Source: Botrytis cinerea B05.10
Taxonomy: Eukaryota > Ascomycota > Leotiomycetes > Helotiales > Sclerotiniaceae
Direction of reading: 5' to 3'
Assembly (NCBI RefSeq): GCF_000143535.2
Contig: NC_037322.1
Coordinates: 124,001 to 188,000, forward strand
DNA length: 64,000 bases
Part shown: positions 23,090 through 32,790 of the stretch, in pieces
Layout: each line of letters starts with the position of its first letter
How positions within the stretch are numbered: position 1 is the stretch's first letter
Position numbers and translations under genes: made by a program
Notes under the pieces: generated by a model
Database searches by the model: none
Told to the model about the DNA's origin: nothing
The model's input: only the letters and a program-made list of their open reading frames with translations

Positions 23090-23921
23090 TTTGATGTATG
23101 GAAGTTGTTGGACTAAAAGAATAGTTGGATATGCGTGTAATGAAATGATGAGTGAGTTGGAAGCTGTTGATGATGATTTGAGTGATGATTTGAATGATGT
23201 TTGAGTTCCAGGAGCTTTCCATATATAAGTTGAACCCCCTATAAGGCCCATTTATTTCCGTGGAGACATAACTGACGCCGATGTATCAACCCATGGACAA
23301 CATTGTTCTTGGTTCACTATAGGGCGGATATCCTATATTGTCACTAAGTCAATATATTATTAATGTAATTCTCCTGCATTGTCTCGTATGTCTCTCCGAC
23401 CTCGTATTTGTCGACTTGGCAGTGGCCTTCCGATGACTTCAAAGTGGCTCAAGGTGGATACTTTCTGCATGTCAAAATGTGGAGTACATTGACACTCTAT
23501 CGGGAACGTTAAATTTAAGCTTCAAATTCTGACATTCATATTCCAGAATACAACGACGTAAGCGGTAGATGAACTTTACATTTTTACGGCTCCTAACTCA
23601 GCCACGATTATCCACAATATGCGCGCTTGGTACCACGGAATGAAAACAAATAGGCGGGGCGCTATAGGGGCGTTAAATAGGGGCAGATCTTCACAGCCCA
23701 CAATCGGGCTACCGGCTTCTGCAGCCCCGCAAAACGAACATTGAGCTATTTTTGCATTTTACAAAGCATGGGTGCTATTTTGAAGTTATTCTCGAAAATT
23801 GCTTGCAGCAACTTACAGTGCAAATGTATTAACCTCTCCCCGAAAGATCATTACTATCTGTTTCCCTCACCGGCACTATTCTTGCCCGCCCATCTGGATA
23901 TCGTTATTTCAAGCCTAAATC
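23090..23921. other. Intergenic region with promoter of the secreted protein
   Basis: A TATATA element at about 23219-23226 reads toward the secreted-protein gene. The rest is single-copy sequence. The plus-strand frame at 23741-24040 overlaps the antisense decayed gene and is a shadow. Confidence 0.45.
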
Positions 23922-24588
23922 TCAAGTTAATAAGACGGGTTTGCACCGCCTTTTGTTCTTATCGTTCTGATTCGCTTCCTCAGAGAGTTCCCATTCGGCC
24001 AGCTGTCTTAGACTCGCTTCATCTGAAAAGTCCATCGTAAAATCCTTTTCAATGAGATACGACATCTTCATACTTCGTACCCGGGGATACTTCGGTTGTC
24101 TCGTTTACAAGTTAACCCTCATCGACAATGTCACTTACATTGAATGCAGGTGTATCCGCGGTGTGAGATACTATTGCTTCCACAAATCGGTCAGTCCCAG
24201 CTTGTCTCCTGAAAGCTGGCAATTCATATGGCTCTTTCTCATTTGCAAAGCCAGCAAACCTTACAGGTAAGGCGTTGGTATTCTTTTTCACCTAGTCTAG
24301 CGGCTTTTTGCCATGTTCAGGGACTGGAATTGAGACAAGTTTTGTGGAAGAAGTTTTCTCTCCGCGCTCGAGGCATTGCCACGAGACCTCGTATAGATTT
24401 GTAAACAAGGGTTCATGACCGCTATTTTATGTATTCCCTTCAGAGTAGTCTTCCACATCGAATTCTATACCAAAGTTGTATTTGATGTCCTCTACCAAGA
24501 AAACTGGTGACGTGGAATTGAAGTTCCACCTACGACATACAAGAGACGTTCCAACCAACAAGAGCAGCAGAAACACAACCAAACGCAT
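23922..24588 (-). pseudogene. Probable decayed gene with two in-frame stops
   Basis: A minus-strand frame starts at the ATG at 24588 (MRLVVFLLLLLVGTSLVC, signal-anchor-like) and stays coding-like through two stops in the same frame. These are TAA at 24427-24429 and TAG at 24292-24294. Coding character between and after them is good (HEPLFTNLYEVSWQCLERG; then VRFAGFANEKEPYELPAF and TDRFVEAIVSHTADTPAFN). A GTAAGT donor at 24138 and an acceptor before 24089 define a 49-nt intron that keeps the frame (YPRVRSMKMSYLIEKDF onward) to a stop at 23922. Both nonsense codons could come from CAA and CAG by C-to-T change in CpA context, the preferred target of repeat-induced point mutation. I do not recognise the family. 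Alternative splicing around the stops is not excluded. Confidence 0.5.
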
Positions 24589-26173
24589 ATCCTAGTAGAA
24601 CTCCAAGGAGAATCCGTCGGGTTGCACCAAAACCTCGTATGTGAAAGGATTCATGATTACTATATAATCCGCAATTCTTTTCATCGTCATCAAACTGATC
24701 CTTATAAATCAGTCGCTATATTTTAGTAAAACCCAGCTCAAAAAAAACATATAGAGCGATGAGGGACGGTTACTGATCTTTTGCAGTTGGCTTTGTGGTG
24801 TGAACATGCGGGAAGGCTGCGGCTGTTATGATAAGTTAAGTGATGGCTTTATGCGAAGAGCTAGGTGATTCATTTCGATATTGAGCGATTTACCCGTTAG
24901 ATAAAAGAAGACATGTTGAGTAATACTATAATCTGTTGTCACATTGAAAGGATGAGATTTTGGAGAAATCACATTTAAACTTGATTGAGGCCTACAGCTG
25001 TTGAAAGTGGTACTGCAAGATAAATCACAAGTTGAAAGCATTTCCTCTTGATCGTTTATCGTATGAAAGTATTGCGAGGATAAGTTATGCGATGAAAAGT
25101 ACCTAGATCCACTACTTAAAGCGAATCGATATGGGATGAGGTGTTGACTTTCCACCTCTTGTTTGCTAGTGGTTTGCGTAGATTATGATATTTTCTATCT
25201 TCAAGTCGCTTTCGTATTCTAATACAGCGTTCTCCGTCTCCAAACTAGATGATATACAATTCAAGAGACTCTAGCACAGAGCGGATGTGTTCATTATTCA
25301 TAAAACTGTGAGCTCATTAATAACCTAGATAGGCACTAGCCAAGTTCTTCTAAACTGTGTCGTCATGCTCTGTTGTTCACGGTAAGGGAATATGCTGCCC
25401 TTGCTGATAGCCTCTTGTTCGACTTACCGAAAGAAAAGTCTGACCAATTGACCTATAAAAAATCCAGCTCTGCATAGGGCCGGATTCGAAGAGTGATTTT
25501 CTTTGAAGCTAGGTCGACCTCAACAAGCTAGGTCGTTGGCTTATGACGGCTTCATCGATCCAGGGGCATTTCAAGGGCGTCTAGATCAACCTAATCCAAA
25601 AGGGTATATAGCTAGCTTTCCTCCTTCCTAGTAAGAGAAAAAAGACAAGATCTTCCATCGTCAACGAACTGACTCAATCAAACCATTACCACCAAAAAAT
25701 TTCCATTTTTTCAATAACTATTATATTAATTCAAATTCTCAGAAGATGTATAACATTTATGCAATTAGAAATTATATCTTTCATCCCCCCCCAAAAAAAT
25801 CTATCTATAAATGAATAAAGTATACGAATACATTTGAACGAATTCTGTATATAAAATAAAATAGCCCAGAAATTATGTGACCCATATGATGATAAATCAT
25901 GTTATAAAAATTATTTCTTATATATCTCAAACTGTTAATTCTAAGCTGTATTGATCGATTTTGCGAGTCGAACTGACGCCTTATCTAGGCAATTGAGGAC
26001 CCTCAAATTTCATCTGTCGTTACCCATCTGAGACATACAATGAGTTTCGATCTCCATGAACGCACCAAAGAAAGCTTCGTAAGAATTTAAGTATAATCGA
26101 TAACGCCATGGGAAGAGGCAAGCAAAGGAAAAGAGAGGCACTTCGAGTGGCATTTCCGCGGAAGATTTTATAA
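24589..26173. other. Gene-poor region with decayed repeat
   Basis: The left part may hold remains of the decayed gene's 5' end. An open minus frame at 24826-25155 begins at a non-ATG codon and is not convincing. The part from 25680 to 25960 is AT-rich and includes a diverged copy of the repeat segment at 21.77 kb. Confidence 0.5.
25860..25910. repeat. Diverged copy of the 21.77-kb repeat segment
   Basis: Positions 25882-25907 match 21773-21798 at 21 of 26 sites without gaps. Four of the five differences are transitions in which this copy has T or A where the other has C or G. Both are preceded by ATAGCCCA. Confidence 0.5.
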
Positions 26174-28563
26174 TCAGAGTCGTGTCGTCGATGGTTGGGC
26201 CGTCGCATCGCCGTCTCCTTGTTCCACGGTTGTTGCACATGAATCTATGGAAGACTTCAACGTACCATGCCGCAAAGGTACGTGTGATGGATCCCGAAGA
26301 GTGTAGTTGTTGTAATACTCGACATCTGGATTCTCACCAAGAAATCTAGAGATTGCAACATCTGACTCTGTGTCAGAAGAGGAGTCCAACCTATCAGACA
26401 TGAGCCGAACCCTTGGAGGCTGCATGTTGTGGTAGGGACTTCTATATTCAGATGGGCTCCGATTTCCCGGATAACTACCACTGAAGCTTTTGTTCCTGTC
26501 GCGATAGTCTCGAGTGATAGGTCCTTGGGCATAGCTATCTATGTCAGGTCTTTCTTGTGGCTCCGTGCTATCTCCGTTGTCTGAACAATCAAGATTGTCC
26601 TCATCAATCTCTGATTGTACTTCACAATCAGAGTCACCATAATCGCTATCCGGAACTTTCTTACGATTCTCTGGTAGGATGCAGGAGCTCGTCTTCCAAT
26701 ACTCTTTTTTCCCACAACTGTCTTTGTCCGAGCATAAGTGCTGGAAGACCAAGGGGGTAGATGCTCTCAAATGTTTCAAGATGTGGACGTGGCTCTTCCA
26801 ACATTTCTTCCAAGAACCTCGAGGAAGCTTTTTGTCACAGAAAGTGCAGTGGTCGTGGGTTCGGTCTGTGATTATAAAAGTATTTTCCTTGATCCGTTTT
26901 GATATGCTGCTCCTCTCAATTTCTGAGAGACTTTTGAGGTAACCTTTATGAGATTTGGTATTTAGGTGACTTTTCATAGTCTCCTTCCTGGGGAATATCC
27001 TCGGGCAACCAGGCACAATGCAAGCCGTAAACTCATAAGGATTATGAATCTTGTTGTGGGGTCCAATTCCTTTAACCTCCACGCTTGCGTTACAATGGTC
27101 ATAGTAACAATTGTACTCATCCGAGGGGATTTTGAGCCGCTTACTGAAAGAGGAAGTGACACTCGTGGAACCTTCATAATCGCTACGACGCTTAGACGAA
27201 CGTGAAAAGATTGAGGGGTTTCTGTTTGTTTGTGGCGCCAAATCAGAGAATGAAGTCCTTGTGTTCTGTATTCTAGAAGAAATACGCTGCGGTATAGGCT
27301 GATCACATTCTACTTTGGAGTAGATCTCGTAGACTGATTCCGCAATTTTCATAGGCTTCATATCCTTCCAAGGTATATCTTCGTTTCGAATGATCTCGAG
27401 TATAGATTCTCCAGCCAAGCTTTCCATTTTCGTAGTCTCCCATCTGAAGCCAGCATCGCGATAGATATCCTGTATTGCTTTTCTGATTTCCGAGGCGACG
27501 AATGATTGACTCAGGGGCTTATCTCCAAACTCTGATGTTCTCCCGTATACTTTGTCGAATAGCTTACTTCGAAAATTGTCACTGGTAAATTCGGCACCTG
27601 CAGAAATTGAGGAATTTCGACTCGCGGGACAATCAGCTAGCCTTTGACTGGAGCATTGAACCATTGACTCTAGAACTTTTGTTGTCTGATTAGTGGAAAC
27701 AATGTTCCCAGCCCCTCTCGCTGAACAACTTCCCTTGTTCCTAGTCGATCGTCGAAGTGGGAATATCCGCCCGTGAGTTTCTGTGGACTCCTTCAAGTTG
27801 CTCTCCTGCCACAAGAAACACTGTTAGTTTGGGGATCTTCCACTCTGTAGATATAAAAGAGCGCGGGATCAAATCAAAAGACGGATTTAGAAAGACTCTT
27901 GCAAATTACAAGGGTCTCATATTCGAAGGATAGAAATTGGCACTATTTACCCTAACATTAAATAGTACGTGGCGCGCAATGTGATGAATCAAAATATATA
28001 CTCACGTTTGTTTCAAGGTCATGATTTGCAAGATCCGATCCAGAGATGGTTCCAGCTCTCGAAAATGCTTGCATATGTTGTGAATTTATTGGTGTTTCGG
28101 CCTGTTCTGGCATTTCAGATTGATTGTATTCCGCTTGGTTAGGGAAACCGAAAGGGTGGTCTCGTACTTCAGCGATTGATGATTCTTGAGTCGGCTGCGG
28201 ACTACCCAATCTTCGAGTTGTGATCTGACATTGCGAGGGGTTTTGGTTATCGGAGGACCCCGCTGTGGGTTTTGATGTAAGTTCGTCCACCCCATTTTGA
28301 TAGGCAAGCGGGTCATAATAGAACTCAATACCGTAATTTGGGACTTCGCCATTGGGAAAGAGCACTAAATCATCGAGGTTGTTGTCGGAAACAATGTTGT
28401 GTGATAAGCAATTTGGATTATTCAAATCATTACCAAAGGAATGCGATGCCTGATCACTGGATATCGGTGATTGCGCAATGTTCGAACCAGGGTTCCAGCA
28501 ACCCTGCTGTGGCAGTGCTTTCTCATATGCGGCTACGGATTCTTCAACAGTATTAAAAAGCAT
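26174..28563 (-). CDS. C2H2-like zinc protein B (paralogue of the gene at 18.6-20.5 kb)
   Basis: Exons 28006-28563 and 26174-27805 join in phase 0 to 729 residues. The first exon encodes an acidic, Asn/Gln/Pro-rich region (DDLVLFPNGEVPNYGIEF), a plausible activation domain. The second has a basic region (RIFPLRRSTRNK), a helical segment, then from about residue 414 the zinc region: CYYDHCN, then HNKIHNPYEFTACIVPGC with paired histidines, THDHCTFCDKKLPRGSWKKC, HVHILKHLR and FQHLCSDKDSC. The order and spacing match protein A, so the two are paralogues about 6 kb apart. After the fingers comes an acidic Ser/Asp-rich tail. A possible donor (CATGGTACGT) at about 26271 means the last 30 residues could be spliced differently. 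A nuclear role is inferred; the target is unknown. Confidence 0.75.
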
Positions 28564-28820
28564 GCTTTAAAGGCAAAGATGTTGTTTGTATATAAAGATA
28601 ATACTACATAGAGTAGAATTTTGTAGTCCTAAAATTCCGTACTCCTATTCGTAGATGACGACGCTATGGCTATGTTGAATTGTTGCAGATGCTCGTACAA
28701 CAATATACCGTGGTATGCAGAAGAAAAAAGAAATAAAGTAAAGAAGCAAAACACAAAGTCAACGTGAATGTTATCAGTGGTGTGTGCTGGCAATCCTCGT
28801 CTCGCATAAGGAGATTGTTG

Positions 28821-28850
28821 ATGGAGATGGAGATGGAGATGGAGATGGAG
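28821..28850. repeat. (ATGGAG)5 hexanucleotide array
   Basis: Five perfect tandem copies of ATGGAG on the plus strand. Confidence 0.95.
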
Positions 28851-29045
28851 ACGGTGCCAGAAGCTAAGCGAGTGAAGGGGACGGTGATGATGCAAGTATA
28901 CATGAAGGGCACATTTGATAAACTTAAGATGGAGTATTCAAACTTTGGGGGGTTCCCATAACACTTTCTCAATCATGAGTCTCAGCAAATCCCAAAGATA
29001 TGAAGATGGGAATCACGGGTGGTTGGTCCCCTTCTCAATTGCAGT

Positions 29046-29185
29046 CGCCATCGCCATTGCCATCGCCATCGCCATTGCCATCACCATCACCATCACCATC
29101 ACCATCACCATCACCATCACCATCACCATCACCATCACCATCACCATCACCATCACCATCACCATCACCATCACCATCACCATCA
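29046..29185. repeat. (CCATCA)18 satellite with a GCCATC/GCCATT edge
   Basis: Eighteen perfect copies of CCATCA occupy 29078-29185. They are preceded by a variant edge of GCCATC and GCCATT units from 29046, giving 140 bp in total. The uniform core with variant edge suggests recent expansion from the right. Confidence 0.95.
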
Positions 29186-29499
29186 AACGTCGTAATTGCT
29201 GTTTTTATATCCTTCCCCCCATCAATACCTCCTCAAAAATGTTGTATTTGATTGTTAAACAAAGATATTACTATCGACGAATTCTCAAGTAATCGTAAAA
29301 AATCGAAAAGTCCTCGACAAGAACGCCTGAGATTTGAAGGCATCACCTAGACGTGTTTCCAGTTTGATCTGTCTATCGACCTCATCAAATTGAGTGCTGA
29401 ACACCGATAATCGAGAGGTTAAGAACTCGGTATACCTCTTTAGGGTCAAAATCCATCGTGCTGAGACCACTACTCTCAGGATCTAGTTTGGGAAGGCGT

Positions 29500-29759
29500 A
29501 TGCCAAAGGAATCTGAAAGCCAGAGCGGCAGAGTAATGTGTGTGATACATAGAACTCTTTGGGCGTGCAGTCATGTGAAACAAGAGATTGCATGCAGGAT
29601 TGGTCTGGCCGGAAGCTGCAGTCAACAGTTTATACATGAAGATAGGCGTATCCGAAGTTGTCCGGAGTGTGAAGTAAAAAAAGCGCAAAGGTAAGCATGA
29701 AAAGATCAGAGGACCTAGATCTCGCTAACAGAATCAGGCATGCTTCGAGGCGGAGATAG
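29500..29759 (+). CDS. Small Cys/His-rich protein
   Basis: Exon 29500-29690 joins 29732-29759 across a 41-nt intron (GTAAGC..GCTAACAG) to give 72 residues; a second in-frame ATG at 29536 would give 60. The core has ordered metal-ligand-like residues: MCVIHRTLWACSHVKQEIAC, then GSCSQQF, and CPECEVKKAQR followed by a very basic C-terminus. Many fungi carry short proteins of this type with a WxCGH-like start and CPxC-like end, usually of unknown function. Zinc binding is inferred from the spacing. The intron is near the short limit for fungi but has a good branch point. An upstream exon is possible. Confidence 0.5.
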
Positions 29760-30444
29760 AACCAACAAATGACAAGGAAAATTGAGTATAAATCTGCTTG
29801 ATGAACTCAACATCAAATTGGAGCAGACAAATCCCCTGAGCTTGCTGGGTCGAGCGCAGATTGTGTGTTGAAGCTGGACCACGGGTGTCGACATTATAGT
29901 CAAATTGAACATTGACCAGCTGTATTCGGACTTGTCCTTTCGTCCAGAGTCCTGGTTCAAAAGCAGGATGTGATCTTGGAGTTGTCCATTCGACGTTCTA
30001 TTCGATTGAGAGGCGAGAATTATGAGATAGATTGATGTATATTTGGCCACAATCCCCATATCATGCTTAACTCTGGTTTGACTCAACCGGTATTCGTTTT
30101 CGGAGTAAGAGTAGGTAGCAATCTAACCTTTCACCCTTTTAAGTGTTTGACAATGGTTATATATACTCATTCCATGAGGTTGAAGTGACGAGGCTAGCAT
30201 TTAGGCTTTCAAGATCCATGAACCCCACATTCTTCACATGTCTTGGTGCCCGAGTCTGACCACCTTCTGTTCTTGTGAGCCTTGGATAGCGCTTTTGTTT
30301 ATATAAGAACGATTCATCGCAAAATTCCATATGAATTTCCCTCTTTTGAAAGGAAAAATATTCATTTCGGTATTAGACTCGTTTAGCGGCGGCTCTCAAT
30401 ATAAGTAGACGGGCCCCTATGCAAAGCCTCGTTCGTTCCGCGTC
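29760..30444. other. Promoter region of the HET gene
   Basis: This is single-copy sequence. TATAAG at 30400-30405, 40 bp before the HET start codon, could be a core promoter element. The minus-strand frame at 29715-30086 lacks coding character. Confidence 0.45.
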
Positions 30445-32511
30445 ATGGCCCCCAGTCTTTCCTGTCGTGTTTGCCTTGATACCAATCCCATGTACCAAAC
30501 CGCTCGATGGCGAGTCGATGTGGTAGGTAATGATAAAATCGAGTATACTCTTCCATTCAACTTCCGGGAACTGAAATCATCAAGCCGCGCTTGTTCATTT
30601 TGCTTTTTGATAAAAAGAGGTGTGAAAGCTATGCGGCGCGACGCTGCGTCGCTTCATCGCAAGGGTCATTGCAACTTAATTGTCAAGCGCGGCCGGATTA
30701 TCGTGCAAAAGTCTGCTCCTCTTGAGATTGAATTGATTCGCGATAAAGATGGTGTTGGAGAAGAAGTGTTGTCAAGGCTTCAATTGTTTGTGGCGGATAA
30801 GGATGAGGTTGGAGGAATTTATCTGAGGCCCACAATTAGCGACTCTGGCAATTTTGGCATACTCGGGATCGCCAGACACGTTCCTACCTTGATTTCAACC
30901 AAGACGCATATCACACTCATTAATTCTTGGATCAGCAACTGCCTTAAGAATCACTCATATTGCGATATAGCTACAACAAGCCAGCTGCCCTCTAGACTTC
31001 TGGATATATCTGGTAGTAAGGATGTTGTTCGTTTGGTAGAGGTTGGGAATCTCACAAGCAGCGTCAATCGACCTTCCTACGCAACTTTATCACATTGCTG
31101 GGGCTCTAATCGTATCATTCAAACCACATCATCTACTATAACATCTTTCTATGGTGGAATTAGAGCAACGGATCTCCCAGCTACCTTTCAAGATGCAATA
31201 TCCGTAGTACGAGCTGTAGGATTGAGATTCATATGGATCGACTCTCTTTGCATTGTCCAGGACTCTCTGGATGATTGGAAGCATGAATCGATTCTTATGG
31301 CTTCAATATACTCCAATTCTTATGTGAACATCGCGGCTACTGGTGCTGCTGATAGTTCTATGGGATTTCTGGCACCTAGGAATCCACTTCATCGATCTAT
31401 CCCCTTACTCGCAAGATGCCTCCTGAAGCCAGAGACAGAAGATAAGAGTATATTTGTTCGTCATTCGCTCGATGGACTCCATCAATTTTATTCCACTCCG
31501 ACGATGTTGAGAAACAACACCACTGGTTCATGGAGCAAAGAGAAGCAGGAGGCGCCATTGTTATCAAGAGCCTGGATTTTCCAAGAACGATATTTAGCAC
31601 CAAGAACCTTGCATTTTTGCTCGTCAGAGCTAGTCATGGAATGCCGCAAAGAACTAAGATGCGAATGTACTGGACTTGATTCTATCGCATCTAACCCTCT
31701 TCGCGACGTGCAAGATATTTCCTATGATAGTTGGCTTCGTGCCGTAGAGGAATTCTCTAGGCTGAGGTTGAGCCACGAAAACGATCGATTGAGCGCATTA
31801 TTAGGTATTGCCAAGGTCTTCCACTCTAGATTGATGTCTACATATCTTCGAGGACTTTGGGTTGAAGATCTTGCGAGGGGCTTACTGTGGGATGTTACGA
31901 GGCATGAAAACATACATAACAATGCAAGTCCTATTAGTTTGCCAACGAAGAGGCAGAATAGAGAAGTTGCCCCAACGTGGTCATGGGCTAGTATGGTGAT
32001 GACAGAGGGGTTTGGAATAGTCTTTCCAGCAGCCCACGATGCATCATTTTCCAAAAGCCCACGATTCTATCCTTCAGAGCCAGCTTCACTATTCACAATG
32101 CCTCCAGGTACCTCATCGTTCGATAACTTCCTAGAAACGAAGACAGTTTCCGTCAATAGTGAATATTTCTTCGCAACTGTTTTTCTACCAGAGACCGAGG
32201 AGAACATAATGCTTGTATTTGACGCAGATATTGAGGGCATGGTTTTCATATCTATGTATGATATGAATTTGGATATTCCCTTCTATTCGGGAGGTCTTCC
32301 TCAGGAGCAGATCTGGGAAGTTTGCTGCTTGATTCTAGGTTCAATGACAGAGAAAAATTACGAGTTAGACGAAGAAGCAGAGTTCTTGTGCACGCTTGTG
32401 GTTAGATTCAACTCAGTCATTGATGCATGGGAACGGATCGGAGTACTTGATGTTAGGAAAGATGATGCGAATTATTCAGGTATAGAAGAACGGGAGTTTA
32501 ACCTCATGTGA
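30445..32511 (+). CDS. HET-domain protein (heterokaryon incompatibility type)
   Basis: This is a single-exon protein of 688 residues. The N-terminus has a possible zinc module (C7xxC10 and C50xxC53). The HET domain starts near residue 212 with YATLSHCWG and continues through ATTFQDAISV-type sequence to FIWIDSLCIVQDS (about 262-275), then DDWKHES and YSNSYVNIAATGA. These are the three conserved HET boxes. RAWIFQERYLAPRTLHF, typical of the segment after the domain, follows near residue 375. HET domains trigger growth arrest or cell death on non-self recognition after fusion, but most of the many fungal copies are untested, so a role in incompatibility is not shown here. No STAND ATPase or repeat domain follows. 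The gene lies in the accessory block. Confidence 0.92.
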   Translation: MAPSLSCRVCLDTNPMYQTARWRVDVVGNDKIEYTLPFNFRELKSSSRACSFCFLIKRGVKAMRRDAASLHRKGHCNLIVKRGRIIVQKSAPLEIELIRDKDGVGEEVLSRLQLFVADKDEVGGIYLRPTISDSGNFGILGIARHVPTLISTKTHITLINSWISNCLKNHSYCDIATTSQLPSRLLDISGSKDVVRLVEVGNLTSSVNRPSYATLSHCWGSNRIIQTTSSTITSFYGGIRATDLPATFQDAISVVRAVGLRFIWIDSLCIVQDSLDDWKHESILMASIYSNSYVNIAATGAADSSMGFLAPRNPLHRSIPLLARCLLKPETEDKSIFVRHSLDGLHQFYSTPTMLRNNTTGSWSKEKQEAPLLSRAWIFQERYLAPRTLHFCSSELVMECRKELRCECTGLDSIASNPLRDVQDISYDSWLRAVEEFSRLRLSHENDRLSALLGIAKVFHSRLMSTYLRGLWVEDLARGLLWDVTRHENIHNNASPISLPTKRQNREVAPTWSWASMVMTEGFGIVFPAAHDASFSKSPRFYPSEPASLFTMPPGTSSFDNFLETKTVSVNSEYFFATVFLPETEENIMLVFDADIEGMVFISMYDMNLDIPFYSGGLPQEQIWEVCCLILGSMTEKNYELDEEAEFLCTLVVRFNSVIDAWERIGVLDVRKDDANYSGIEEREFNLM

Positions 32512-32790
32512 ATACAAGCATAGACAAAAATCAAGTTGATTAAGGAAAAATATGATAAGTTTTATAATGTAAGTCAACAGGCTATCTACTCGTACCCAAG
32601 TACAGAAAGGTGAAGAAAAAACACAAAGTGGGAATCTAACAACCAACGCTCAAAATTCTGTAATGACAAAAGAAAATAATACACAAAACACTGCGCCATG
32701 CCGTTCCAACACCACCGTCATTATCCCGATTAGCCTTCGGTAGTTGGGACCTTGCATAGATAGTGTAAGAGTGCCAGTTATTATTCCTGG

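Larger units (their letters stand above)
28564..29499. other. Intergenic region with two hexanucleotide arrays
   Basis: This region holds the promoter side of C2H2 gene B and two separate hexanucleotide satellites (28.82 and 29.05 kb). The open frames across the second array encode only dipeptide repeats and are artefacts of the satellite. Confidence 0.6.

Noticed and set aside
29046..29185. Regular repeat as a possible CRISPR array
   Set aside because: The units are 6 bp and contiguous with no spacers, and the genome is eukaryotic.
28915..29292. Open frames of Ile-Thr or Ser-Pro dipeptide repeats
   Set aside because: They are translations of the CCATCA satellite in different frames; nothing on either side supports a gene.
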